DNA of 64,000 nt. It comes from Phycicoccus sp. Soil802. Its GTDB lineage: Bacteria; Actinomycetota; Actinomycetes; Actinomycetales; Dermatophilaceae. The stretch is taken from NCBI RefSeq assembly GCF_001429605.1, contig NZ_LMSS01000007.1:246310-310309 (forward strand), read 5' to 3'. This document shows, in pieces, positions 48,615 to 56,991 of the stretch. The notes under the pieces were generated by a model. It was not told the DNA's origin. It worked only from the letters and a program-made list of their open reading frames with translations, and did not search any database. Position numbers and translations under genes: made by a program. Within the stretch, counting starts at the first letter, position 1. Each line of letters begins with the position of its first letter.

Positions 48615-49624
48615 CCGAGCCCGACCCCGTCACCCGTCGGATCGGCCAGTTCGAGGTATCCCCCATCGGCCTGGGGTGCATGAACCTCAGCCATGCCTAC
48701 GGCACCCCACCCCGTCCGGCGGACGCCGAGCAGGTCCTGCTCACGGCGCTGGAGCTCGGCGTCACGCTCTTCGACACGGCAGCGCTGTACGGCTTCGGCG
48801 CCAACGAGGAGCTCGTCGGCCGGGTCCTCAAGCCGCATCGCGACCGGATCGTGCTGGCCAGCAAGTGCGGCATGACCGGCGTGGATGGCAAGCGCGTCAT
48901 CGACGGCCGCCCCGACACGATTCGCCGCACCGCCGACGCGGCCCTGTCGCGGCTGGGGACCGAGGTCATCGACCTCTACTACCTGCACCGCCGGGACTTC
49001 TCGGTGCCGATCGAGGAGTCCGTGGGCGCCCTGGCCGAGCTCGTGGCGGCGGGCAAGGTCCGCGCCATCGGTCTGTCCGAGGTGTCGGCCGAGACGCTCC
49101 GGCGCGCACACGCCGTCCACCCCGTCGCTGCTCTCCAGAACGAGTACAGCCTGTGGTCCCGCAACCCCGAGCTCGGCACCCACGCCGTATGCCGCGAGCT
49201 CGGGATCGCGCTCGTCGCCTTCAGTCCCCTGGCACGCGGCTTTCTCACAGCGTCTCCGCCGGTCATGAAGTCGTTGCCGTTAAACGACATTCGGCAGAAC
49301 ATGCCGCGCTTCGACACCGTCAACTACCCGCTCAACCTGGCGATCCACGCGCGGCTGATCACGCTCGCCCGCGATTTCGGGTGCACCCTCTCCCAGCTCG
49401 CCCTGGCCTGGCTGCTCTCGCGGGGCGACCACGTCATCCCGATCGCCGGCACGCGCAGCGCGACGCATCTCCGGGACAACCTGAAGGCGCTCCCGCTCGC
49501 CGTCCCGCCCGACGTCTTGGCGGCCGCGGCCGACCTGCTGAACGCCGTTACCGTCCACGGCGCTCGGTACAACGCCACCACGGCGCTGGAGATCGACACC
49601 GAGGCCTTCGTCGCGGCGGGCTGA
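48611..49624 (+). CDS. Aldo/keto reductase in the lig operon
   Basis: 337 residues from the GTG at 48611 that overlaps the ligC stop (GTGA). AKR signatures: LGCMNLSHAYG, LFDTAALYGFGANEELVGR (Asp and Tyr of the catalytic tetrad, about 54-62), VLASKCG (Lys) and YYLHRRDF (His). The C-terminal IPIAGTRSATHLRDNL binds NADP. No AKR step is known in protocatechuate 4,5-cleavage; it may process an aromatic aldehyde or a side product. It is the last gene of the operon, and no LigU-type tautomerase is found. Confidence 0.88.
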   Translation: MTEPDPVTRRIGQFEVSPIGLGCMNLSHAYGTPPRPADAEQVLLTALELGVTLFDTAALYGFGANEELVGRVLKPHRDRIVLASKCGMTGVDGKRVIDGRPDTIRRTADAALSRLGTEVIDLYYLHRRDFSVPIEESVGALAELVAAGKVRAIGLSEVSAETLRRAHAVHPVAALQNEYSLWSRNPELGTHAVCRELGIALVAFSPLARGFLTASPPVMKSLPLNDIRQNMPRFDTVNYPLNLAIHARLITLARDFGCTLSQLALAWLLSRGDHVIPIAGTRSATHLRDNLKALPLAVPPDVLAAAADLLNAVTVHGARYNATTALEIDTEAFVAAG

Positions 49625-50164
49625 TCCGACCCCGGTGCTTGATCGCGACTGGCGATTCCTCTCAGTGAGAAGTCCCGTTGCCCTGCGGGTCACGACCGGC
49701 CAGATTGGCGACCACGTCGCACACCCCGACGTGATGGCAGCGCGTGGCGACACGGCGAGAGCGGAGCAGGCAAGTGGTGCGCGGGCATGGACCAGGCCGA
49801 GCTGACCGCTGACCAACGCAGGACCCGTGCGGACTTCGAGCGCAGGCGCGGGTACTGGGCCGACGACTGACAGATGATTCTCGAGCTCGCGGACGCTCGG
49901 CATCGATCGAACGATGCCTGCCGACCGCATGCCTGCGACATCGCGGCTCGGCGGGATCTTCCGTCTGGAGTTGACGGACAGGCGCACTCTTTCCACACGT
50001 TGGGGACGGCACGCCTCCTCCCCTCACCGCTCACGCCGCCACGCAGCGCCGCTCCGCGGTCCGCCCAGAGACGCCACCGGGTGCCCCGCAGCAGCGCCGA
50101 CCTTGCACGCGAAGGCGCCACGGCGCGGCATACGTGATCTCGAGGGCGGGGGGCCGGAGGGCGG
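49625..50164. other. 540-bp intergenic region after the lig operon, with a decayed gene fragment
   Basis: No intact gene. The only coding-like trace is the fragment at 49787-49906. ATCGC-N5-GCGAT near 49643 is a weak stem after the operon. The remainder, up to the MarR gene stop at 50165, shows no open frame with convincing codon bias. Confidence 0.5.
49787..49906 (+). pseudogene. Remnant of a carboxymuconolactone decarboxylase-like gene
   Basis: The ATG at 49787 gives MDQAELTADQRRTRADFERR then RGYWADD before TGA at 49868-49870. The frame resumes in register with QMILELADARHRSND. Reading the TGA as TGG (Trp) would restore a stretch like the N-terminus of carboxymuconolactone decarboxylase-family proteins ('RRGYW...W..LLRLDP'). 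After about 40 residues the similarity vanishes. Such genes belong near aromatic pathways, so a relic here is plausible, but the match is from memory and short. Confidence 0.35.
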
Positions 50165-50623
50165 TCAGCGCAGGGGGTTGCCGCTCAGTGCCCGCCGGCA
50201 GCGCAGCAGGTAGGTGCGGAAGATCTCCGTCTGACCGGTGTCGAACGCCTCGAGCATCCGCGACTCGATGTCAGCCACCGACTCGTAGAGGCCGTCGAGC
50301 AGCTGCTGACCCTCCCCGCTGAGGGACAACAGGTACTGCCGTCGGTTGCTCCGGTCGCGCTCGCGGATGACCAGCCCCCTGGTGATCAGGAAGGTGACCA
50401 TCTCAGCCATGGTCTGGGCTCGGACGAACGAGCTGCGCGCCAGCTCGGCCGAAGTGGTGCCGGGGTGCCGCTCGAGCACGGTCAGCGCGGTGTACTGCAA
50501 GGTGGTCAGGTCAGCGGTCGCCACCACCTCGTCCAGCGCGTCGCGGACGGCCAGCTCCACCTGCTTGATCAGGTAGAGCAGCGTGACGTCGCGGTCCGGC
50601 GCGGCGGAAGGACTGGTGGTCAC
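50165..50623 (-). CDS. MarR-family repressor, probable CouR-like sensor of aromatic acyl-CoA
   Basis: 152 residues from the GTG at 50623, overlapping the permease stop. Winged HTH in the middle (about 30-105: LTTLQYTALTVLERHPGTTSAELARSSFVRAQTMAEMVTFLITRGLVIRERDRSNRRQYLLSLS). Last gene of the minus-strand ABC operon, so it is made together with the transporter. The divergent region at the head of this operon holds two CAGG-N3-CCTG sites. By analogy with CouR/FerR-type MarR proteins the ligand could be a hydroxycinnamoyl-CoA; this is inference. Confidence 0.88.
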   Translation of the reverse strand: MTTSPSAAPDRDVTLLYLIKQVELAVRDALDEVVATADLTTLQYTALTVLERHPGTTSAELARSSFVRAQTMAEMVTFLITRGLVIRERDRSNRRQYLLSLSGEGQQLLDGLYESVADIESRMLEAFDTGQTEIFRTYLLRCRRALSGNPLR

Positions 50624-51612
50624 CCGCCGGCTCCCGCTCCGAGTCGCCGTCGCCCGGCGCCGAGGGCCGCAGATGCCGACGGCAGGATCCCCCGGGGCAG
50701 GAACAGCAGCGTCGCGATGAGGACGGCGCCGTACGTGGCGTACTGCAGGATCGGCCCAGCCGTCGGCGGCAGGCCGGGCTGGCTGCTCACGGAGTTGAGC
50801 ACCTGCAACAGCACCGAGATGACCACCGCTCCGATCACTCCTCCCCACACCGTGCCCAGTCCGCCGACCACTGCCATGATCACGTAGGTGAACGACTCTA
50901 CGGCCGGGAACGAGTCCGGGCTCACGTAGGGCGTGAAGAACGCGGAGAGCGCGCCGGCAAGACCGGCGTACGCGCCAGACAGGGCGAAGACCGCCACCTT
51001 GCTGCGCCCGACCGGGACGCCGGCCGACTCGGCTGCCGTCTCGCTGCCGGCCAAGGCGCGGACACCGCGGCCGAACCGGCTGTGCACCACCCGATGCGTG
51101 AGCGTGAGCACCAGACCCAGGCACACCAGCGCGAGGTAGGCGTACGGCAGCTGCCCGGAGAACGCTGTGCCGGCCACGCCGAAGGCAGGAATGCCGCTGA
51201 TCCCGAAGGCGCCACCGAGCACGTCAAAGGCGCTCATCGCCGCCTGGACCATCAGGAGCAGGGCGAGCGTCCCGAACGCGAGGTAGTGGCCCTGCAGGCG
51301 CAGGATCGGTATGCCGACCAGCGCGGCGAAGGCCGCGGCCACCAACGGGGCCAGCAGCAACGCGACCAGCGGCGGCAGCTCCAGCCGCGTCGTCCCGATC
51401 GCGACGGTCAAGGCACCCGCGGCCACGAACGCACCCTGCCCGAGGGAGGCCTGCCCGGCATACCCCATGAGCATGGACAGGCCCGTCACCACGATCGCGG
51501 CGAGGACGGTTCGCATGAAGAAGGTGAGGTCGGCCATCACCAGCGGCGCCACACACGCAGCCACCGACCCGGCCACGACGAGCAGCGTCTTCCAGTTCAG
51601 CAGCCGACTCAT
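50620..51612 (-). CDS. livM: Branched-chain amino acid-type ABC transporter permease (LivM)
   Basis: 330 residues, about nine to ten membrane helices. Contains the LivM hallmark LSMLMGYAGQASLGQGAFVAAGAL (about 38-61) and the cytoplasmic loop YLALVCLGLVLTLTHRVVHSRFGRGVRALAGSETAAES. Overlaps both neighbours by 4 bp. The Liv family also imports aromatic acids in soil bacteria; here the divergent catabolic operon suggests hydroxycinnamate-type substrates. Confidence 0.92.
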   Translation of the reverse strand: MSRLLNWKTLLVVAGSVAACVAPLVMADLTFFMRTVLAAIVVTGLSMLMGYAGQASLGQGAFVAAGALTVAIGTTRLELPPLVALLLAPLVAAAFAALVGIPILRLQGHYLAFGTLALLLMVQAAMSAFDVLGGAFGISGIPAFGVAGTAFSGQLPYAYLALVCLGLVLTLTHRVVHSRFGRGVRALAGSETAAESAGVPVGRSKVAVFALSGAYAGLAGALSAFFTPYVSPDSFPAVESFTYVIMAVVGGLGTVWGGVIGAVVISVLLQVLNSVSSQPGLPPTAGPILQYATYGAVLIATLLFLPRGILPSASAALGAGRRRLGAGAGG

Positions 51613-52463
51613 TTTGCCTCCTCCGCGACGAAGGACTTGCTTCGCGCGATCATGATCACCAGCATCAACAGCAGGGCCACCTCTGTCTGGTACGACCCGT
51701 TGAGATAGCCGGCAGTGAGCTGTCCGGCGACTCCCAGACAGAGGCCGCCGACGAGTGTGCGAAGCGGGCTGGTCAGTCCGCCGAAGACGGCAGCGGCGAA
51801 GCCACTGAGTGCCAGCGGCAGGTCCGAGGAGAACGAGAGTGCGTTCGTCGGCGCCACCAGCACCCCGGCCAGGCCACCCAGGACTCCGGCGAGGGCGAAG
51901 GCGACCAGCCCCATCCGCCGCACGTCGATGCCGACCATCCTGGCGGCGAAGGGGTTGGACGCGCTGGCGGTGAGCGCCTTGCCCAGGTAGGACCTGGAGA
52001 AGACCAGCGCGAGGGCTGCAAAGGTCAACAGGGTGGCGACGAGGACGAGCAGCCGCTGGCGCTCGACGCTGGCACCCAGGATCGTCATGGAGCCGCTCAG
52101 CCCCGGCGGCGAGACCGGGTCCTGGCCCCAGAGCCAGATGATCGCAGCCGACGCCAGCAGCGAGATCCCGAGGGTCACGATCAGGGAGATGAGTGGTGGG
52201 GTGCCGCGCCTGCCCACGGCGAGGATGCCCATCAGCAGGCCCACCGCGCCGCAGACCACGACCGCGACGAGCTCGCCCACACCGTGCGGCAGGCGTCCGC
52301 CGAGCAGGGACGCCGACAGCATGCCTCCGAGGACGGCCAGCGAGCCCTGTGCGAAGTTGACGACCCGGGTGACCCGGTGCACGACGACGAAGCCGCTGCC
52401 GATGAGGGCGAACGACGAACCGAGGGCGACTCCAGACACCAGGTACCCGACCAGCTCGTTCAT
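51609..52463 (-). CDS. livH: Branched-chain amino acid-type ABC transporter permease (LivH)
   Basis: 284 residues, eight or so membrane helices. LivH motifs: YLVSGVALGSSFALIGSGFVVVHRVTRVVNFAQGSLAVLGG at the N-terminus and GKALTASASNPFAARMVGIDVRRMGLVAFALAG (about 177-209), the EAA-like loop. Starts inside the LivF stop (4-bp overlap) and ends inside the LivM start, so the permease pair is translationally coupled. Confidence 0.92.
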   Translation of the reverse strand: MNELVGYLVSGVALGSSFALIGSGFVVVHRVTRVVNFAQGSLAVLGGMLSASLLGGRLPHGVGELVAVVVCGAVGLLMGILAVGRRGTPPLISLIVTLGISLLASAAIIWLWGQDPVSPPGLSGSMTILGASVERQRLLVLVATLLTFAALALVFSRSYLGKALTASASNPFAARMVGIDVRRMGLVAFALAGVLGGLAGVLVAPTNALSFSSDLPLALSGFAAAVFGGLTSPLRTLVGGLCLGVAGQLTAGYLNGSYQTEVALLLMLVIMIARSKSFVAEEAK

Positions 52464-53176
52464 CGAATGACCTCTTCCATGTCTTCGGTGTTCATGTCTT
52501 CGGTGTTCAGGTCTTCGGGGCGGGGCAGGTCGCCGAAGTAGGCCCGGCGCACCACCTCGGTGCCAGCCAGCTCCGACGAGGTTCCGGAGGCCACGACGCG
52601 GCCGGCGTCGAGGACGCAGGCACGGGTGCAGACATCGAAGGCGAGTCCGACCTCCTGCTCGACGAGCAGCACCGCGGTGCCGCGTTCACGGTTGAGGAGA
52701 CGCAGGTGGTCTGCCAGCTCGTCGACGACGAGCGGGGCCAGGCCCAGGGAGAGCTCGTCTATGACGAGGAGGTCGGGGCGCGCCATCAGCGCCCGGCCGA
52801 CCGCGACCATCTGCTGCTGCCCACCGGAGAGCCGCCCTGCCTTCCGCCTGCGCAGGGACCCCAGGTCGGGCAGCAGGTCGAGGACCTCGGCGAGGTCCCG
52901 GTTGCGGATGGACCAGCCACCGAGCTTCAGGTTGTCCTCGACGGTCATGTCGGGGAACATCTGCCGCCCTTCTGGCACCAGCGCGACGCGGCCCTCGAGT
53001 CGGACCGACCCGGCCGACGGCTTGAGCAGACCCGCGATGGTGTTGACCATCGTGGACTTGCCGGCGCCGTTGGGCCCGACCAAGGCCACCATCTCGCCGG
53101 CCTCGACCTGCAGCGAGACGCCGTCCAGTGCCACCGCGGAGCCGTACCGAACCACCAGGTCCTCAACGTGCAGCAT
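52460..53176 (-). CDS. livF: ABC transporter ATP-binding protein (LivF) with repeat-extended tail
   Basis: 238 residues. Walker A GPNGAGKST (about 34-42), signature LSGGQQQMVAVGRAL, Walker B LLVIDELSLGLAP. It overlaps livG by 14 bp. The C-terminal tail after GDLPRPED consists of NTEDM-NTEDM-EEVIR, encoded by two exact copies of a 15-bp repeat (52479-52508). Such acidic repeats are not part of the LivF fold and look like a recent slippage expansion. Confidence 0.92.
   Translation of the reverse strand: MLHVEDLVVRYGSAVALDGVSLQVEAGEMVALVGPNGAGKSTMVNTIAGLLKPSAGSVRLEGRVALVPEGRQMFPDMTVEDNLKLGGWSIRNRDLAEVLDLLPDLGSLRRRKAGRLSGGQQQMVAVGRALMARPDLLVIDELSLGLAPLVVDELADHLRLLNRERGTAVLLVEQEVGLAFDVCTRACVLDAGRVVASGTSSELAGTEVVRRAYFGDLPRPEDLNTEDMNTEDMEEVIR
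52479..52508. repeat. Two exact 15-bp tandem repeats in the 3' end of livF
   Basis: ATGTCTTCGGTGTTC occurs at 52479-52493 and 52494-52508, with a degraded third start (AGGTCTTCGG) after it. On the coding strand each unit reads NTEDM-type codons, so copy-number change would keep the frame. Confidence 0.9.
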
Positions 53177-53933
53177 GATGCGCCCCTGTTCCGAGATAGG
53201 CCTTGACGACGGCTGGGTCGGACGTGACCTCGTCCGGCGTCCCGTCGGCGATCACCCGGCCGAGGTCGAGCACGGCGATCTGCTGCGCCAGCGAGGTCAC
53301 CATGCCGACGTCGTGCTCGACGAGGAGGATCGTCGTGCCGGTCCGGTGCAGCTCGGTGATGAGCTCCGCGAGCTGGCTCCGCTCTTCGGAGCGCAGGCCC
53401 GAGGCCGGCTCGTCGAGCAGCAGCAACCGCGGCCGCCCTGCCAGGGCCCGCGCCACCTGGAGCCGGCGCTGCTGGCCCAGCGGCAGGCTGTCTGCCGGCC
53501 GCGCCGCCCACGACAGCAGCCCGACCCGCTCGAGACAGTCGGCAGCAAGCGCCTGGGTCTCGCGCTCCTCGCGCCGCTGGTACGGCGTACGGAGCGCAGC
53601 GGCCAGCACGCCGGCCCGGGTGCGGCTGTGGGCGCCGACCATGACGTTCTCCAGCAGGCTCATGCCCGGGAACAGGCGCGCACCCTGGAACACGATCGCG
53701 ACCCCGAGGCGAGCCCGGCTGTGCGCGGGGAGCCGGTCGATCCGCTGGCCGGCGAGCGAGATGGAGCCTGCGTCGGGACGGGTGTGGCCGGCAATCAGGT
53801 TGAAGAGCGTGGACTTGCCCGCGCCGTTCGGGCCGATGATGCCGCGGAGCTCGCCGTCGGCCACCCGGAGGGTGACGTCCCGGTTGGCGTACACGCCGCC
53901 GTAGTGGCGCGACACCCGGTCGATCGTGAGCAT
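53163..53933 (-). CDS. livG: ABC transporter ATP-binding protein (LivG)
   Basis: 256 residues from the ATG at 53933. Walker A GPNGAGKST (about 34-42), Q-loop FQGARLFPGMSLLENVMVG, a slightly unusual signature LPLGQQRRLQVARAL in place of LSGGQ, Walker B LLLLDEPASGL and switch VEHDVG. The shortened LivG-specific insert (AGVLAAALRTPYQRREER) is typical of the subfamily. Second gene of the operon, separated from the binding-protein gene by a strong stem-loop. Confidence 0.92.
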   Translation of the reverse strand: MLTIDRVSRHYGGVYANRDVTLRVADGELRGIIGPNGAGKSTLFNLIAGHTRPDAGSISLAGQRIDRLPAHSRARLGVAIVFQGARLFPGMSLLENVMVGAHSRTRAGVLAAALRTPYQRREERETQALAADCLERVGLLSWAARPADSLPLGQQRRLQVARALAGRPRLLLLDEPASGLRSEERSQLAELITELHRTGTTILLVEHDVGMVTSLAQQIAVLDLGRVIADGTPDEVTSDPAVVKAYLGTGAHHAAR

Positions 53934-53953
53934 GGTCGTCCTTCCCAGCAGGT

Positions 53954-53982
53954 GGGGCCCGGACGCATGGCGCCCGGGCCCC
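53954..53982. promoter_or_regulatory. Intercistronic stem-loop between binding-protein gene and livG
   Basis: GGGGCCCGG (53954-53962) pairs exactly with CCGGGCCCC (53974-53982). After one mismatch the stem continues with CGC/GCG around an ATG loop. It is in the 55-bp gap after the first gene of the operon. Such structures commonly stabilise the upstream mRNA or attenuate read-through, giving more binding protein than membrane subunits. Confidence 0.65.
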
Positions 53983-53988
53983 CGGTGG

Positions 53989-55182
53989 TCACTTCGGAAG
54001 ATTCGTGCTGAACCGCTGGAGCGAGTACGGCGTCGTCTTGAGGTCACCGTTCTCGACCTTGACGATGGCGACGGCGTCGGTGTCCAGGCCGGCATGGTCG
54101 GTCTTGGAGAACGTGAACCTGCCGGTCGGGGTGAGCACGTCCAGCGACTCGAGCGCGTCGCGGACCTTCGCACGATCGGTGGAGCCAGCCTCCTCGATCG
54201 CTGCCTTCAGCAGCTGCACGCCGGTGGCGCCGTCGAACGCGAACTGCGGGGGGTAGCCCGCGTTCGTCTTCGCCCAGGGGCCGGTGAACGCGTCGACCAG
54301 GTCCTTGAGCGGGCCTGCGGGGAGCTCCCGCCCCGGCACGGCGATGCTGCTGGTCATCACGACGCCCTCGGCCGCCGCTCCCGCCGGCTTCACGTAGAGC
54401 TGGGACGCCTGGGCGCCGGTCATGAGCAGCGGGATCCCGGAGCCCGCGAACTGCTTGCTGATGATCACGGGGGCCGGACCCGCACCCCAGACCAGGAACG
54501 CGGCGGGCTTGGCCGCCTTCACCTTCGACACCAGGGCGCTGAAGTCGGTCGCGGTCTGGTCATAGGGCTCGTCCAGGACGACGTCGATGCCAGCCTCCTT
54601 CGCGGCGGCCACGGTGGCCTTGTTCCCGGTCTCGCCGTACAGGTCCTTGCCGGTGTAGCCGATCGCCAGCGAGCTGATCTTCTGCGCCGCGAGATAGTCG
54701 ACCATCGCCCGGGCGTACACCTCGGGAACTGCCACCCCGGTGAATGCGTAGGGGTTGCTGCCGTCGGCGAACGCACTCACCGGCCCCAGGGCCACGATCG
54801 GGATCTTGGCGGTCTTCGCGCTCGGTCCGACGGCCGTCGATGCGGAGACGAACGATGAGGACAGGATCGCGCTGTAGCTCTTGTCGGCCGCCAGCTGGTT
54901 GAACTCCGTCACCGACTGCGGGACGTCGGACTTGTCGTCCTTGATGGTCACCTCGAGCTTGCGCCCGAGGACCCCGCCGGCGTCGTTGATCGCCTTGACC
55001 TCCTGCTCCACCGCCGCCTTGTCCCCCAGTCCGAGCGGCGACAGGAAGCCGGTGACCGGCACGACGACCCCGATCTTCACCGGCCCCGTGCTCGTCGACG
55101 AGCCGGCGTCCGCGGCGGTGCACGCCGCGGTCAGGCTCAGCGCACCTGCTGCCGCTACCGCGGCGAGTCGTGAAGTCAGCAT
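53989..55182 (-). CDS. Branched-chain amino acid-type ABC substrate-binding lipoprotein
   Basis: 397 residues from the ATG at 55182 (SD GAGGTGG, 6 nt); an in-frame ATG 33 bp upstream lacks a better SD. Lipobox LSLTAAC (Cys about 21), then a Leu/Ile/Val-binding (type 1) fold: GPVKIGVVVPVTGFLSPLGLGDKAAVEQEVKAIND and GRKLEVTIKDDKSDVPQSVTEFNQLAADK. Proteins of this group bind aromatic acids as well as amino acids. First gene of the livGFHM-marR operon; divergent from the aldehyde dehydrogenase gene. Confidence 0.92.
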   Translation of the reverse strand: MLTSRLAAVAAAGALSLTAACTAADAGSSTSTGPVKIGVVVPVTGFLSPLGLGDKAAVEQEVKAINDAGGVLGRKLEVTIKDDKSDVPQSVTEFNQLAADKSYSAILSSSFVSASTAVGPSAKTAKIPIVALGPVSAFADGSNPYAFTGVAVPEVYARAMVDYLAAQKISSLAIGYTGKDLYGETGNKATVAAAKEAGIDVVLDEPYDQTATDFSALVSKVKAAKPAAFLVWGAGPAPVIISKQFAGSGIPLLMTGAQASQLYVKPAGAAAEGVVMTSSIAVPGRELPAGPLKDLVDAFTGPWAKTNAGYPPQFAFDGATGVQLLKAAIEEAGSTDRAKVRDALESLDVLTPTGRFTFSKTDHAGLDTDAVAIVKVENGDLKTTPYSLQRFSTNLPK

Positions 55183-55211
55183 CTGTTCCACCTCATTGTG
55201 ATCGTCAGCGT

Positions 55212-55230
55212 TCATCAGGTTTCCTGATGA
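55212..55230. promoter_or_regulatory. Putative MarR operator, copy 1 (ABC-operon side)
   Basis: TCATCAGGTTTCCTGATGA: perfect 8-bp arms around TTT, 30 bp upstream of the binding-protein start. Its core CAGG-N3-CCTGAT recurs at 55394 on the other side of the divergent region. The strength of the palindrome makes a regulatory role likely; the protein that binds is inferred to be the operon's MarR. Confidence 0.65.
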
Positions 55231-55393
55231 TGCCACCGGAGTATGAGCGCCGTCACACACGGTGTCAAGACCCCTTCCGCGAGCTGCGGTTGGGTTGATT
55301 TCACGCGTGAGACCGGGCCTAAGTAGTTCTGGGGGATCTACGTGGATTCACCCATTGACAAGTCGTCCAGCCTCGAAGCAGACTTCAATCCGA

Positions 55394-55404
55394 CAGGAAT
55401 CCTG
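55394..55404. promoter_or_regulatory. Putative MarR operator, copy 2 (aldehyde dehydrogenase side)
   Basis: CAGGAATCCTG, a perfect palindrome around its central base. It shares CAGG-N3-CCTGAT with copy 1 (both are followed by AT) and sits 18 bp before the aldehyde dehydrogenase ATG, next to its GGAGG. Binding here would block transcription or ribosome access. Shorter arms make this copy weaker. Confidence 0.5.
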
Positions 55405-55421
55405 ATAATGGAGGCAGCACA

Positions 55422-56891
55422 ATGAGCATGGAGACAACGACGTTTCCCCGGGGTGAGCTGTTCGTCGCAGGACACTGGCGGCAGTCCGGCACCGGTGCGC
55501 GGCGTGATGTGATCGACCCCGCGCACGGTCGGCTGCTGACCACGGTCGCCGAGGCCGACGCCGGTGACGTCGCCGTCGCGGTGGCTGCCGCACGCGAGGC
55601 CTTCGACAACGGCCCCTGGCCCCGGATGTCTGGCCGCGAACGGGCCCGCATCCTGCACCGGGTCGCCGACCTGATCCGCGAGCGCGCGGACGAGCTCGTC
55701 GCCATCGAGAGCCACGACGTCGGCAAACCGGTCACGCTGTGCCGCGCCGTCGACGTGGAGACCGCGGCGGAGCAGTACGAGTACTGCGCGGCCCTGGCCC
55801 AGGGCATCGACGGCGCCACGCGCGCCACTCCCCTCGGCGCCCTGGCCTACACGCTCCGCGAGCCGGTCGGCGTCGTCGCCGCCATCACGCCGTTCAACTT
55901 CCCGCTGATCCTGTCCAGCACCAAGATCGCCCCCGCCCTGGCGGCCGGCAACGTCGTCGTGCACAAGCCGGCGGACGACACGCCGCTCAGCGCCCTGTTC
56001 ATGGCACAGCTGCTGCACGACGCCGGCGTCCCCGACGGTGTCCTCAACGTGGTGACCGGCAGCGGGCAGGTCGTCGGCGAAGCCCTCCTGCGGCACCCGG
56101 GTGTGGACAAGATCGCGTTCACCGGCTCGACCGCCGTCGGTCGCCACGCGGCGAGCGTGGCCGGCGAGCACCTCAAGCCGGTCACGATGGAACTGGGCGG
56201 CAACGCGGCACACCTCGTCTTCGACGACGCAGACCTCGACATCGCCATCGGCGCGGTCATCAAGGCCTTCGTGTTCAACTCCGGCCAGTTCTGCATGGCC
56301 GGACCGAGGTTGCTGGTGGCTCGACCCTTGTACGAGACCGTCCTGGGCATCCTGGCCGACGCGGTGCCCACGGTGCCGATCGGCAACCCCCGTGAGGCGG
56401 CGACGGTCGTCGGCCCGATGGCCGGGGAGCGTCAGTTGCGCAACGTCGAGGAGTGGGTCGACCTCGCCCGGAAGGAGGGCGGTCGGGTCGTGTGCGGCGG
56501 TGAGCGCCTCGAGCTCGACGGCGGTTACTACTACCTGCCCACGGTCATCGCCGACCTGCCGGATGACTCGCGGGTGGTGGCCGAGGAGGTCTTCGGCCCC
56601 GTGCTCACCGTGCAGGCCTTCGACACCGAGGACGAAGCCGTCGCACTCGCCAACGGGACGGCCTACGGGCTGGCCGCCGGTCTGCAGACGCGCGACCTCA
56701 CCAGGGCGCACCGGGTCGCGTCGCGCCTGCAGGCAGGCATCGTCTGGGTCAACGACTGGGCGATGCTCGACCCGGCCATCCCCTTCGGCGGAGTCAAGGA
56801 CTCCGGCTTCGGGCGTGAGTACGGCCCCGAGGCCCTCGAGGCCTACACCAGGGTCAAGTCGGTCGTCGTGTCCCTCCCGCCACCGGCCTGA
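55422..56891 (+). CDS. NAD(P)-dependent aldehyde dehydrogenase (aromatic aldehyde candidate)
   Basis: 489 residues; ATG at 55422 after GGAGG (a second ATG two codons on). ALDH motifs: ITPFNFPLILSSTKIAPALAAGN, FTGSTAVGR (about 230), MELGGNAAHLVFDDADLD (Glu about 256) and the catalytic Cys in SGQFCMAGPR (about 290). C-terminal PFGGVKDSGFGREYG. It resembles betaine-aldehyde/benzaldehyde-type ALDHs. In this operon, beside an aryl-alcohol-type dehydrogenase, coniferyl/coumaryl or benzoic aldehydes are the natural substrates to test. Confidence 0.88.
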   Translation: MSMETTTFPRGELFVAGHWRQSGTGARRDVIDPAHGRLLTTVAEADAGDVAVAVAAAREAFDNGPWPRMSGRERARILHRVADLIRERADELVAIESHDVGKPVTLCRAVDVETAAEQYEYCAALAQGIDGATRATPLGALAYTLREPVGVVAAITPFNFPLILSSTKIAPALAAGNVVVHKPADDTPLSALFMAQLLHDAGVPDGVLNVVTGSGQVVGEALLRHPGVDKIAFTGSTAVGRHAASVAGEHLKPVTMELGGNAAHLVFDDADLDIAIGAVIKAFVFNSGQFCMAGPRLLVARPLYETVLGILADAVPTVPIGNPREAATVVGPMAGERQLRNVEEWVDLARKEGGRVVCGGERLELDGGYYYLPTVIADLPDDSRVVAEEVFGPVLTVQAFDTEDEAVALANGTAYGLAAGLQTRDLTRAHRVASRLQAGIVWVNDWAMLDPAIPFGGVKDSGFGREYGPEALEAYTRVKSVVVSLPPPA

Positions 56892-56991
56892 CCGCCGGTC
56901 TGGTTCCCTCCAGTCCCGCTACCGCCTTCTTCGGTCGCCCGACCTCTCCCGCTCGCCGGGTCCCTCACCTCGACACGTTCAGGAGCTCGCC

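Noticed and set aside
50165..51124. 319-codon frame that joins the MarR gene to a permease overlap
   Set aside because: Only the last 152 residues resemble a protein. The upstream part is the out-of-frame livM sequence; the GTG at 50623 overlaps the livM stop as expected.
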